A stretch of 51,476 bases of DNA from Rhodospirillaceae bacterium BRH_c57 (GCA_000961745.1 LAEA01000053.1:1-51476); one strand, 5' to 3'. Counted from the first letter of the stretch, positions 37,083 to 46,411 are shown. Notes: a model not told the origin generated them from the sequence alone. A program made the numbers and translations.

Positions 37083-39466
37083 TGAAGACCCAGCCACAGG
37101 ACACGGAGATACCCGAGATCGTCGTCGGCATGATTGGTAATCCCAATTGCGGCAAGACGACCCTGTTCAATGCCCTGACCGGCGCTCGGCAGCATGTGGG
37201 CAACTGGCCGGGGGTCACTGTCGAGAAGAAAACCGGAACCCTCCACCTGGGCTCGGCGACGTGTACGCTGGTCGATCTGCCCGGAATTTACTCCCTGGGC
37301 GTCTCCATCCATTCCTCGGAGGACGAGACGGTTGCCCATGACTATGCGCTTTCAGGCCAAGCCAACCTGATCGTGAACGTCGTCGATGCCACGAACCTGG
37401 AGCGCAATCTCTACCTCACCACCCAACTTCTGGAAATGCGGGTGCCGATGGTCGTTGCCGTCAACATGACGGACATAGCCAAGGATCGCGGCATCGCCAT
37501 CGATTTTGCCGCTCTCTCCGAAAAGCTGGGATGCCCTGTCGTGCCGCTGGTGGCAACTCGGAGAAAGGAACTGGCCGGCGTGATCCGGGCCATCGCGGCG
37601 ACAGTGGCCTTGCCAGTGCCGCCAACGGTGCGCCCTTCCTTCCATCACGCGGTCGAACGTGCCCTGGACGACCTGTCGCGGATGATCGTCCCCCCGCGTG
37701 GCGCCGGTGCGGGAGACGCCCGCTGGATCGCCACCAGGCTGCTGGAGGGGGACCCCGACGCCCGCACCCTGATCAAGAACGGGATTGGCGGCGTTGCGGC
37801 GGCCAAGGCCGCCTCGATTGAGGCGGAATGCGGCGAGGAAGCCGACATCGTGATCGCCGATGGACGTTTCGCCTTCATCTCGGGCATTGTCAGCACCTGC
37901 ACCCGGCGGACGCGCGAAGCCTCGCGCACGATGTCCGATCGCATCGACAGGGTGGTGCTTGACCGGGTGCTGGGCATCCCCGTGTTCCTGCTGATGATGT
38001 ATCTGATGTTCATGTTCACCATCAACATCGGCGGCGCCTTCATCGATCTCTTCGATCAGGTGTTCGGGGCCGTGTTTGTTGAGGGGCTGGGCGACCTGTT
38101 GCAGAGCGCAGGGACATCGCAATGGCTGATTGTTCTGCTCGCCAACGGGGCTGGCGGCGGCATTCAAACGGCGGCGACCTTCATTCCGGTCATCGGGTCC
38201 CTGTTCCTGTTCCTATCCTTACTGGAGGACTCGGGATACATGGCCCGTGCCGCCTTCGTGATGGATCGCGCCATGCGCGCCATCGGCCTGCCGGGCAAGT
38301 CATTCGTTCCCCTCATCGTTGGTTTCGGCTGCAACGTTCCGGCGATCATGGCGGCGCGAACCCTGGAAAACCGGCGCGACCGGGTGCTGACCATCATGAT
38401 GGCGCCCTTCATGTCGTGCGGGGCACGGCTGCCGGTCTACGCCCTGTTCGCAGTCGCGTTTTTCCCCGAAGGTGGGCAGAACGTGGTGTTTGCCCTTTAT
38501 CTGATTGGCCTGGCTTTTGCCATCGGCACCGGCCTTCTCCTCAAGCACACGGTGCTCCAGGGGGAAGCTTCTCCCTTCATCATGGAACTGCCGCCCTACC
38601 ACATGCCGAGCATTGGCACGATTGCCCGGCGGGCCGGTCATCGCCTCAGCGGTTTCATGTTCCGGGCGGGCCGCATTATCGTCCCCATGGTCGTGATATT
38701 GAGCTTCCTGAACGCCTTGGGAACCGATGGCAGTTTCGGCAACGAGAACCGCGAGACGTCCGTCCTGGCCGAAGCCGGACGCGGCATCATCCCGTTGTTC
38801 GCGCCCATGGGGATGACCGACGACAATTGGCCGGCGGCTGTCGGCATCTTCACCGGAGTTTTTGCCAAGGAAGCGGTGGTCGGCACCTTGAACACCCTTT
38901 ACGCCCAGGTGGGCAATGCCGATAAGGACGCCGCCGCCGGTCAAGCGGCCGAGGTGCAGAGTGAGACTCCGGCCGGTCTGACAGACAAGCTGATAGCGGC
39001 ACTCCTGACCGTTCCCGAAAACCTGGCCAGAGTGGTCGATACAGTCGGCGACCCACTGGGACTCGATATTTCCTATGCCACAGACCGCAGTCTGGCGGCC
39101 ACCACGCTGAACGTGGAGGATAGCGCCTTTGGCGCCATGACCAGCCGTTTCGACGGAGCGGCCGGGGCCTTCGCATATCTGCTGCTGATTCTTCTCTACA
39201 TGCCCTGTGTCGCCGCCACCGGCGCGATCAATCAAGAGATCGGGTGGCGCTGGACCCTGTTCAGCGCCGGATGGACGACAGGGTTGGGGTACTGCGCCTC
39301 GGTGATTTTCTACCAAAGCACCCTCATTGCCGCGGCGCCAATGGCGGCAGGAGCACGCATCGTGGGGGCATCGGCAGCAGTCATCACGGCGGCCTGGGTG
39401 ATGCGAATGCTGGGCAGCCGGCATTTGCAGCGCCTGGAGTCGGTGACAGCGACTGCGGAGTCATGA
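37082..39466 (+). CDS. FeoB, ferrous iron transporter (second copy)
   Basis: A 794-residue Fe(II) permease with an intact G domain (GNPNCGKTT, PGVTVEKK, DLPGIY, NMTD) and both membrane gate motifs (GFGCNVPAIMAAR, PFMSCGARLPVYALF). It is very similar to the other FeoB in layout, including the charged insert before the last helices, so the two are probably paralogues of an old duplication. The ATG overlaps the feoA2 stop as TGATG, which sets the start over the in-frame extension at 37064. It has no FeoC-like gene after it. Different control, by the GGDEF protein or neighbouring kinases, may explain why two systems are kept. Confidence 0.95.
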   Translation: MKTQPQDTEIPEIVVGMIGNPNCGKTTLFNALTGARQHVGNWPGVTVEKKTGTLHLGSATCTLVDLPGIYSLGVSIHSSEDETVAHDYALSGQANLIVNVVDATNLERNLYLTTQLLEMRVPMVVAVNMTDIAKDRGIAIDFAALSEKLGCPVVPLVATRRKELAGVIRAIAATVALPVPPTVRPSFHHAVERALDDLSRMIVPPRGAGAGDARWIATRLLEGDPDARTLIKNGIGGVAAAKAASIEAECGEEADIVIADGRFAFISGIVSTCTRRTREASRTMSDRIDRVVLDRVLGIPVFLLMMYLMFMFTINIGGAFIDLFDQVFGAVFVEGLGDLLQSAGTSQWLIVLLANGAGGGIQTAATFIPVIGSLFLFLSLLEDSGYMARAAFVMDRAMRAIGLPGKSFVPLIVGFGCNVPAIMAARTLENRRDRVLTIMMAPFMSCGARLPVYALFAVAFFPEGGQNVVFALYLIGLAFAIGTGLLLKHTVLQGEASPFIMELPPYHMPSIGTIARRAGHRLSGFMFRAGRIIVPMVVILSFLNALGTDGSFGNENRETSVLAEAGRGIIPLFAPMGMTDDNWPAAVGIFTGVFAKEAVVGTLNTLYAQVGNADKDAAAGQAAEVQSETPAGLTDKLIAALLTVPENLARVVDTVGDPLGLDISYATDRSLAATTLNVEDSAFGAMTSRFDGAAGAFAYLLLILLYMPCVAATGAINQEIGWRWTLFSAGWTTGLGYCASVIFYQSTLIAAAPMAAGARIVGASAAVITAAWVMRMLGSRHLQRLESVTATAES

Positions 39467-39625
39467 CGTCCGGGCCCGCCGATCTTCCATAACTGCCGTA
39501 AACTCAAGGCATAGCCGTATTATAAGTACGCTTATTTATTGAGAATGAGTTGCAAAATCACTTACTCAGCACTACAATCTTTCTAAGGTTTCAGGCAGCG
39601 GCGAACCTACCATGGAGGGCGGGTC
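39467..39625. promoter_or_regulatory. AT-rich intergenic region before the signalling operon
   Basis: A 159-base gap with an unusually AT-rich core at about 39515-39575. It contains ATAAG-TACG-CTTAT (39522-39535) and a loose TGAG...CTCA inverted pair around a GTTGCAAAATC segment. It is the likely promoter region of the five-gene signalling run downstream. No known operator is recognised. Confidence 0.4.
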
Positions 39626-40872
39626 ATGACGTCGAACATCTCCACCACCGGACATCCGGGGCAACCGCGATCCCTTCCAGACCTCGCCCAGCATGTTCAG
39701 GCCGCCGTCGCCGTCGTGGATCGCCAGGGAGTGCTGGTGGATTTCAACGCTCACTACTGCCGACTGCATGGCTACGACCGTCACGAACTCCTCGGCCGCC
39801 ATTTTACGGCGGTGTCCCCGAAGCGCCTGCACGCGCCACTGCAACGCCTGCACGAGACTTTTTCCTGACCGGCCAGGAACGACCGTCTTACTGGCAGCTC
39901 TGCCACAAGGACGGCCGCGAGATCTACGTCAAGAGTCAGTCCGTGCTGTGCCATGGGGAGGGAGCCCAGCCGTTTCGTGTCACGACGACGATCGACATGA
40001 CCGATCATCGGCGGGAGGAACGCGAAATGCAGCACGCCACGGACTGCGTCAGGGCGGCCATCTGTCAAATGCGCTCCGGCCATCAAAGCTTGTTGCAGGC
40101 TCAAAAAATGGCCTCCCTCGACGACCTCATCTGCGGCGTCGCGCATGAACTGAACACCCCCATCGGGATCACGCTGACCAGCAGCAGTCATCTTCTTGAA
40201 AAGGTCTGCGGGCTGCGCCAGGAGATGACGGAGGGAACGCTGTCCCGGAGAACCTTCGAGGCTTTCCTCGAAACAGCCGAGCAAACCCTGGGACTTGTCC
40301 TCAGCAGCACCCAACGGGCAAGCACTCTGGTCCAGGGGTTCCGCCAGATTTCCACGGACCGCGAGCATGAAGAACCGAGGCTCCTGGCACTCCGGCCCCA
40401 TATGATGGCGTGCCTGCACGCCCTGGCCCCTGACCTCGCGGCCCGACAGGCAGACGTGCGGATAGAAGTACCGACCGATCTTTCCTTCACGACCCGGCCA
40501 AGGGCCCTCAGTCAAGTCATCGTGGCGCTGCTGGACAACGCCTTGCGCCATGGCTTCGCCGATGGCCGCGCCGGGCGCGTCATGCTGTGGGCACGGCAGG
40601 CCGGGAACAGGGTGTCCATCACCATACGCGACAACGGAATGGGCATTCCGCCGGACGACCTGCCCCGCATCTTCGACCCCTTCTTCAATGGCAGCGGTGC
40701 GGGAGCCTGCCGGGGCCTTGGCCTGACCATGGCCTACAATGTGATCTCCCACGCACTGGGGGGAAGCATTTCGGTGGAGTCCGTCATCAACCATCATTCG
40801 GCCTTTCGCATCCTCCTGCCGCTTGCCCCCCTCGCTGAGCGAAGAAGTCGCCGCCACGCGGCCGTGCATTGA
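39626..40872 (+). pseudogene. PAS histidine kinase with a frameshift in a T5 run
   Basis: The ATG at 39626 (with GGAGG before it) opens a PAS domain (AVAVVDRQGVLVDFNAHYCR) that stops at TGA 39866-39868. The second half of the same PAS fold (PSYWQLCHKDGREIYV) and a full kinase core continue in the -1 frame: HisKA with phosphoacceptor in VAHELNTPIG, and HATPase with DNALRHG, DNGMGIPP and GLGLTMAY. The switch falls at TTTTT, 39859-39863; one extra T would give a single protein of about 415 residues. This could be a sequencing error, a real mutation or slippage. The kinase half could also be made alone from a later start. Confidence 0.8.
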
Positions 40873-40887
40873 CGCAGGAGAGGACCG

Positions 40888-41727
40888 ATGCCCCAGGACC
40901 GTTCCGCCGCCCCGCCCGATGACAGGGATACAGACCTTCATCGGCTGGCCATGCTGGGTCGGCTGATCCCTGGAATCGCCCATGAGATCAACACGCTGCT
41001 GGGCGTTATAGGCACCGCCGCGTCACACCTCAGCCGGCTGCGCCGGGATTTGCACGAACGCTTCGACGCCGACGGGCTGACACGAACCGGGCTCGGCCGA
41101 TACTTGGACGACGCCCGGCGGGCCGAGGACATCATCCTCATCAACCTGGACCGCGCGAGCGATCTTGTTTCCAGCATCAAACATGTCTCCGTCGCCCATA
41201 ACCACACGGATCAGCAACATCTCAACGTTCATCGGTTCCTGGAGGAGGTCACGCGCTCGGCGCGGGGCCTGCTGCATGACTGCCCGCACCAACTGCACAT
41301 CGGCTGCCCCGATGATCTGGTGGTGGAGACCCTGCCCGGTGCGCTCGCCAGCATTTTGCTCAACCTGCTTGCCAACACCGCCCGCCACGCCCAGCCGGAA
41401 CACCTGCCCTCGGCCCAGGATCCAAGGTCCATCATGATCACGCTCACTGCCGGTCCGACGGCGGAGGGAGGATGGACATTGGTTTATTCGGACGATGGCA
41501 AGGGCATCCCGCCGGCCCTACGGAGCACTGCATTTGAACCCTACGTGACCAGTTGCCGGGACAACGGCGGCAGCGGGCTGGGTCTGGCCATTGTCCATGA
41601 CCTGACGACCGGGCGGTTGGCCGGCTCCGTCCGCCTGTCAAGCCAACCGGGCCAGGGAACCACCTTCCACTTCACGTTTCCCCGCGCGCTGCCTGGCCGG
41701 GTTCCGCCGTTTGGCCGGGTTCCATGA
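40888..41727 (+). CDS. Small soluble histidine kinase
   Basis: A 279-residue protein with no sensor domain or membrane segment. The phosphoacceptor region reads IAHEINTLLGVIG, lacking the proline that usually follows the HExxN motif. The HATPase domain has LNLLANTARHA, SDDGKGIPP and GSGLGLAIV. GGAGAGGACCG precedes the ATG, 15 bases after the frameshifted kinase. The C-terminal GRVPPFGRVP is encoded by a short duplicated segment. It probably works with the receiver proteins that follow; no ligand-binding part means it takes its cue from a partner. Confidence 0.88.
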   Translation: MPQDRSAAPPDDRDTDLHRLAMLGRLIPGIAHEINTLLGVIGTAASHLSRLRRDLHERFDADGLTRTGLGRYLDDARRAEDIILINLDRASDLVSSIKHVSVAHNHTDQQHLNVHRFLEEVTRSARGLLHDCPHQLHIGCPDDLVVETLPGALASILLNLLANTARHAQPEHLPSAQDPRSIMITLTAGPTAEGGWTLVYSDDGKGIPPALRSTAFEPYVTSCRDNGGSGLGLAIVHDLTTGRLAGSVRLSSQPGQGTTFHFTFPRALPGRVPPFGRVP

Positions 41728-41739
41728 TCGGAGGGCACC

Positions 41740-42876
41740 ATGTACGACGACGGACTTCAAATCCTTCAGGGCCTCGAAACCACATTTGACGACGCGACAC
41801 GTGCAACGCCGTGGACGCTGCTGGTGGTAGATGACGAAGAGCAGGTGCACGCGGTAACGCAGCTTGCCCTTGACGGCCTGAGCTTTGAAGGGCGGCCCTT
41901 GCGGATGCTGTCGGCCTATTCCGCAGCCGAGGCCATGGCCCTGCTCCAGACAAAGACCAATGTGGCGGTGGTCTTGCTTGATATGGTGATGGAGACCGAT
42001 ACTGCCGGCCTGTCGTTGGTCCGCTGGATCCGCAATGGCATCGGAAACACGGATATCCGCATCATCCTGCGGACCGGTCATCCGGCCCATGCCCAGGATC
42101 GACGGATCATCCTCACCTACGACATTAACGACTACCGCTCCAAGGCGGAGATGACGTCTGACAGGGTGTTTTCGACCGTCATCGCCGCTCTACGGTCCTA
42201 CAAGCAGATCACCGCCCACGGCAAGCGCTTGGCGGCCCTCCGCAAGGCTCACCGGGCAACGGCTTTCGCGTTGGCCGAAGTGGCCGAGCGCCGCGACGCT
42301 GACCCGCACGCCAGCGCCCTTTCGTACCGTGTTCACGACCTGTCACAGGCCATCGCCGAGCGGCTGAGGGAAGGCGGGCACCATACCGCCACCCTTACCA
42401 GGGACTTCCTCGCCGACATCGGCTTGGCGAGCAGCCTGCGCGACGTGGGCAAGATGTTTGTTCCCGATCACATTCTCTGCAAGCCGGGAAGACTGTCGCC
42501 GGCAGAGTGGGACATCATGAAACGCCACACGGAGACAGGCTGCGCCATCCTGTCCCGCACGGCGCGCGCCCTGACGGGGCTGACCTACCTGAGCATGGCG
42601 GCCACCGTTGCGCGCCATCACCACGAACGGTTCGATGGCAGTGGCTATCCCGATGGACTCAGCGGCCATGACATCCCGCTGGAGGCGCGCATCACCGCCG
42701 TCACCGATGTCTATGATGCGCTTCTTTCCGAACGCTTCCACAAGCCGGCATGGCCCCTCAATGTCGCCGTCGCAACCATGCGGGAGGCACGGGGCAGCCA
42801 CTTCGATCCCATTGTCTTCGATGCTTTCCTGGACTGCCTCAACGACGGTCCGGCCCATGACGCAGGAGTCCTGTGA
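41740..42876 (+). CDS. Receiver protein with HD-GYP-like domain (HD altered to RD)
   Basis: A 378-residue response regulator. The receiver has LVVDDEEQ, phosphoacceptor in VVLLDMVMETD, ILRTGHP and the lysine in DYRSKAEMT. The output is an HD-GYP domain of the cyclic di-GMP phosphodiesterase family, with KRHTETGCAIL, RHHHERFDGSGYPDGLSG and ITAVTDVYDAL intact. However the usual LHDxGK metal-binding motif reads LRDVGK (codon CGC), so one iron ligand is missing. Activity may be lost or changed. It lies 12 bases after the small kinase, with GGAGGGCACC before the ATG. Confidence 0.88.
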   Translation: MYDDGLQILQGLETTFDDATRATPWTLLVVDDEEQVHAVTQLALDGLSFEGRPLRMLSAYSAAEAMALLQTKTNVAVVLLDMVMETDTAGLSLVRWIRNGIGNTDIRIILRTGHPAHAQDRRIILTYDINDYRSKAEMTSDRVFSTVIAALRSYKQITAHGKRLAALRKAHRATAFALAEVAERRDADPHASALSYRVHDLSQAIAERLREGGHHTATLTRDFLADIGLASSLRDVGKMFVPDHILCKPGRLSPAEWDIMKRHTETGCAILSRTARALTGLTYLSMAATVARHHHERFDGSGYPDGLSGHDIPLEARITAVTDVYDALLSERFHKPAWPLNVAVATMREARGSHFDPIVFDAFLDCLNDGPAHDAGVL

Positions 42877-43733
42877 TGCAGCGTGACGACGCCCCTTTGA
42901 TTTTTCATCCTGACCCGGTTGAGCCAGACCCGGTTGAGGACGATAAATCCCCGGCAGCCGTTTTACCCTGGAAGATCCTGGTGGTTGACGACGAGCCCGA
43001 GATTCACACCGTGTCCCGGCTGGTGCTGGAGAACCTGAACTTTCGCAACCGGCCCCTGACGTTGCTCGGCGCCCGCTCGGCGCAAGACGCTGAGGTCTGC
43101 TTGGGGCAACATCCTGACATCGCTGTAATTCTCCTGGACGTCGTCATGGAAACCAAGGACGCGGGGCTGTGTCTGGTCCGGGCCATCCGGGAAGACATGC
43201 GCAACCAAGCCGTCCGTATCATTCTTCGTACGGGACAGCCGGGCCAGGCCCCGGAACGCCGCGTGGTGGCCGACTACGACATCAACGACTACAAGGCCAA
43301 GAGCGAACTGACGGCAGATCGTTTGTATACCAGCGTCGTCGCCGCCCTCCGGGCCTATGAAGACATTCGCACCATCGAGAGCTTTCGGGAAAACGCCTTT
43401 GCGATCCTGGGGGACCAAATGGCGTTGATGCACGACCTGCTGGCTATCAGTTCAGATGCCCTTGCCGTGATCGACCCTCATCAGGTGCTCTCGGCCTGCT
43501 CCACGGCCTTTGCCAACCTCCTCGGAACGACGCCGGACACCCTGATGGGCGAGACGCTGCAAACGTGGCTGCCGACGCTTGGCACGGCGATGGCCGAAGC
43601 CGAGAGCGGCACCGGCGAAGCGGAGTCCGAGGGCTTCATAGTGCATCTGAGATACACGCATGAGGGCCGCCCCTTGGGGGCCATCGTAAAATTGACGGGA
43701 GCGCACAGCCATGAACGACACTGCATGGCATAA
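42876..43733 (+). CDS. Receiver protein with PAS-like C-terminus
   Basis: A 285-residue response regulator whose receiver (LVVDDEPE, phosphoacceptor in VILLDVVMETK, ILRTGQPGQAP, lysine in DYKAKSELT) is closely related to that of the preceding gene, so the two arose by duplication. After a helical linker, a PAS-like segment begins LLAISSDALAVIDPHQVLSA and ends in VKLTGAHSHERH. There is no DNA-binding part. ATG 42876 overlaps the previous stop as TGATG; a GTG at 42873 is the alternative. It overlaps the next gene by 23 bases. Confidence 0.85.
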   Translation: MQRDDAPLIFHPDPVEPDPVEDDKSPAAVLPWKILVVDDEPEIHTVSRLVLENLNFRNRPLTLLGARSAQDAEVCLGQHPDIAVILLDVVMETKDAGLCLVRAIREDMRNQAVRIILRTGQPGQAPERRVVADYDINDYKAKSELTADRLYTSVVAALRAYEDIRTIESFRENAFAILGDQMALMHDLLAISSDALAVIDPHQVLSACSTAFANLLGTTPDTLMGETLQTWLPTLGTAMAEAESGTGEAESEGFIVHLRYTHEGRPLGAIVKLTGAHSHERHCMA

Positions 43734-44304
43734 TTCCGGCCGGGGGCATCCGGCAGGACCTGCCAGCCGGCAGACTATGCTGAACCTGCAAGGTGTCCGT
43801 TTTTTGCTGGTCGATGAGAACCGCTACATGCGCAATCTGCTGCGCGGCATTCTCGCCGCCTGTGGCAGCAAGGACGTTCAGGAAGCCAATGATGGCGCGG
43901 ATGCGTTCAAGATCCTGCGCACCTATCAGCCCTCCATTATCCTTACCGACAACAGAATGTCGCCCCTGGACGGGGTGGAGTTCACGCGAATGCTGCGGAC
44001 CAGCCCCGACAGCCCTTGTCCCCTGACCCCCGTCATCATGGTTGCCGCAGGGACTGAGCTTCATAATGTCATCGCGGCCCGCGACGCTGGCGTCCACGAA
44101 TTCCTCGCCAAGCCCGTCTCTGCCCATTCCCTGTACAGTCGCATTCACAGGGTGCTGACCACACAGCGTGCCTTCGTCAAGGCTCCGGGGTATTTCGGAC
44201 CCTGCCGACGGCGCCACGCCACCCGTTCCTCGTCAATCCCCGAACGTCGTCTGACCCCGCCGGAGGTGCACCACCCACCCGCTGAACAGACGCTCTCTGC
44301 CTGA
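43711..44304 (+). CDS. CheY-like receiver protein with basic tail
   Basis: A 197-residue protein with one receiver domain at about 25-150: LLVDENRYMRN, phosphoacceptor in IILTDNRMSPLDG, and the lysine in FLAKPVS. It has an N-terminal extension of about 22 residues and a basic, proline-rich C-terminal tail of about 45 residues (CRRRHATRSSS). No output domain is recognised, so it may relay phosphate or act by protein binding. It is the last gene of the five-gene signalling run. Confidence 0.85.
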   Translation: MNDTAWHNSGRGHPAGPASRQTMLNLQGVRFLLVDENRYMRNLLRGILAACGSKDVQEANDGADAFKILRTYQPSIILTDNRMSPLDGVEFTRMLRTSPDSPCPLTPVIMVAAGTELHNVIAARDAGVHEFLAKPVSAHSLYSRIHRVLTTQRAFVKAPGYFGPCRRRHATRSSSIPERRLTPPEVHHPPAEQTLSA

Positions 44305-44309
44305 TAGGG

Positions 44310-44357
44310 CCTGACGCCCCGCAGTTTACCCCACAGAAAGGGGATCAGGACGTCAGG
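44310..44357. terminator. Convergent inverted repeat after the signalling operon
   Basis: CCTGACG (44310-44316) and CGTCAGG (44351-44357) are perfect arms, with an inner CCCC/GGGG pair (44329-44332 and 44340-44343). It lies between the convergent receiver gene and fghA, partly within the end of fghA. There is no T-run, so it is a possible bidirectional terminator. Confidence 0.4.
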
Positions 44358-45187
44358 CGGGCGGCGTGGTGGGCAATATGCTCGCCAACGAAGGTGGCGA
44401 TAAAGAAGTAACTGTGGTCGTAGCCGGGATGCAGGCGCAGGTTCACCGGCACGCCAGCACGCTCCGCCGCGCTGACGAAGTGCTCGGGCTGAAGCTGTTG
44501 ATCGAGGAAGCTGTCCGCCTCGCCCTGGTCGATCAGGATGGTATCGCGCCAGCCGCTGGTAGCGACCAGCTCCGTTGCGTCATAGGCCCGCCACGCCGCG
44601 CGGTCCTCGCCCAGATATCCGCCAAGCGCCTTGACGCCCCACGGCACCCGCGACGGTGCGACAATCGGTGCAAAAGCCGAAACCGAGCGGTAGCGCTGCG
44701 GATTGCGCAGGGCACAGACCAGCGCCCCGTGCCCGCCCATGGAGTGCCCAAAGATGCCCTGCCGTGCCATGTCGAGGGGAAAAGCCTCCCCCACCACCTT
44801 CGGCAACTCTTCTGTGACGTAGGTATACATGCGGTAATTCCGGGCCCACGGGTCCTGCGTCGCATCCACGTAGAACCCGGCGCCACTGCCGAAGTCATAA
44901 CTGTCGTCTTCACCCGGCAGGCCCAGGCCGCGCGGACTGGTGTCCGGGGCAAGCAGGGCGATCCCCGCCTCGGCGGCGGTGCGCTGGGCACCGGCCTTGA
45001 CCGTAAAGTTCTCCTCCGTGCACGTCAGCCCGGACAGCCAGGTCAGCAACGGCACCGGGCCGCTGCGCGCTTGCGGCGGCAGGTACAGGGAAAACCGCAT
45101 GGTCGTGCCGGTGGCCGCCGAAGCGTGCTCATAGATCCCCTGTACGCCGTCGAAGCACCGCGCTTCGGAAACCGTCCTCACGGTCAT
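44345..45187 (-). CDS. S-formylglutathione hydrolase
   Basis: A 280-residue alpha/beta hydrolase that cleaves S-formylglutathione to formate and glutathione, the second step of glutathione-dependent formaldehyde removal. The nucleophile elbow is GHSMGGHGA, the catalytic histidine is in [10 protein letters not shown], and the family segment [11 protein letters not shown] is present. Its ATG overlaps the stop of the dehydrogenase gene upstream (ATGA), so the two are made together. Confidence 0.95.
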   Translation of the reverse strand: MTVRTVSEARCFDGVQGIYEHASAATGTTMRFSLYLPPQARSGPVPLLTWLSGLTCTEENFTVKAGAQRTAAEAGIALLAPDTSPRGLGLPGEDDSYDFGSGAGFYVDATQDPWARNYRMYTYVTEELPKVVGEAFPLDMARQGIFGHSMGGHGALVCALRNPQRYRSVSAFAPIVAPSRVPWGVKALGGYLGEDRAAWRAYDATELVATSGWRDTILIDQGEADSFLDQQLQPEHFVSAAERAGVPVNLRLHPGYDHSYFFIATFVGEHIAHHAARLTS

Positions 45188-46311
45188 GAGCGCCCCCCGT
45201 CGAAGGTGATGACGGTGCGGATCGACTCACCATGGTGCATCAGGTCGAAGGCGTCGTTGATGCGCTCCAGCGGCAGGACGTGGGTGATGAGCGGATCGAT
45301 CTCGATCTTGCCGTTCATGTACCAATCGACCAGCTTGGGCACGTCCGTCCGGCCGCGCGCCCCGCCAAAGGCCGAGCCCTTCCACACCCGTCCGGTCACC
45401 AGTTGGAACGGCCGTGTGGCGATTTCCTGACCGGCGCCGGCCACGCCAATGATGGTGCTGACACCCCACCCCTTGTGGCAGCACTCCAGGGCCTGGCGCA
45501 TGACGTTCACGTTGCCGATGCACTCAAAGCTGTAATCGGCGCCGCCGCCGGTCAGATCCACCAGATGGCCGACCACGTCACCGTCGGTCACCTCTGTCGG
45601 GTTGACGAAGTGGGTCATGCCGAAGCGTTCGGCCATGGCAACGCGGCCGGGGTTGATGTCCACGCCGACGATCATGCCGGCGCCGGCCAGCCGGGCGCCC
45701 TGGATGACGTTCAGGCCGATGCCGCCGAGCCCGAACACCACGACCTTGGCGCCCGGCTCCACATGGTTGGTGTAGATGACCGCACCAATGCCCGTGGTGA
45801 CCCCGCAACCGACGTAGCACACCTTTTCGAACGGCGCGTCGTCGCGGATTTTGGCGACGGCGATCTCGGGCAGCACGGTGTAGTTGGAGAACGTCGAGCA
45901 GCCCATATAGTGGTGCAGCATCTGCCCCTTGTAGGAAAACCGGCTGGTGCCGTCAGGCATCAGGCCCTTGCCCTGGGTGTTGCGGATGGCCTGGCACAGA
46001 TTGGTCTTGCCGCTGAGGCAGTACTCGCACTGGCGGCATTCCGGCGTGTACAGGGGAATGACGTGATCGCCGACCGCGACCGAAGTCACGCCGGGGCCGA
46101 CCTCGACCACCACGCCGGCGCCCTCGTGACCCAGAATGGCTGGGAACAAGCCTTCGGGATCGGCGCCGGATCGGGTGAACTCGTCGGTATGGCAGACTCC
46201 GGTGGCCTTGATTTCAACCAGCACCTCGCCAGCCTTGGGGCCTTCAAGATCGACCTCGCAGATCTCCAGCGGCTTTCCGGCTTCAAAGGCAACAGCGGCG
46301 CGGGTCTTCAT
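45184..46311 (-). CDS. Glutathione-dependent formaldehyde dehydrogenase (class III ADH)
   Basis: A 375-residue zinc- and NAD-dependent dehydrogenase that oxidises S-hydroxymethylglutathione; the same family also reduces S-nitrosoglutathione. Catalytic zinc ligands lie in GVCHTDE, GHEGAG and CGVTTGIGA, the structural zinc site is [15 protein letters not shown], and the NAD-binding glycines are in [24 protein letters not shown] precedes the ATG. It is cotranscribed with fghA. Beside a nos operon, protection from nitrosative stress as well as formaldehyde is plausible. Confidence 0.96.
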   Translation of the reverse strand: MKTRAAVAFEAGKPLEICEVDLEGPKAGEVLVEIKATGVCHTDEFTRSGADPEGLFPAILGHEGAGVVVEVGPGVTSVAVGDHVIPLYTPECRQCEYCLSGKTNLCQAIRNTQGKGLMPDGTSRFSYKGQMLHHYMGCSTFSNYTVLPEIAVAKIRDDAPFEKVCYVGCGVTTGIGAVIYTNHVEPGAKVVVFGLGGIGLNVIQGARLAGAGMIVGVDINPGRVAMAERFGMTHFVNPTEVTDGDVVGHLVDLTGGGADYSFECIGNVNVMRQALECCHKGWGVSTIIGVAGAGQEIATRPFQLVTGRVWKGSAFGGARGRTDVPKLVDWYMNGKIEIDPLITHVLPLERINDAFDLMHHGESIRTVITFDGGRS

Positions 46312-46374
46312 CGGCAGTCTCCGGTCATGGTGCTCAGGCAGACATTCTGCAGCATTTTCAGTCAGGCTGCCAGA

Positions 46375-46411
46375 CCTGCGCCACCCCCTACCCAGGCCTG
46401 CGCCACCCCCT
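46375..46411 (-). promoter_or_regulatory. Direct-repeat element upstream of adhC
   Basis: Two identical 15-base copies of CCTGCGCCACCCCCT (46375-46389 and 46397-46411) lie 22 bases apart, that is two helix turns, some 65-100 bases before the adhC ATG. On the coding strand they read AGGGGGTGGCGCAGG. In-phase direct repeats at this position are typical of response-regulator or activator sites. The regulator is not identified. Confidence 0.45.
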
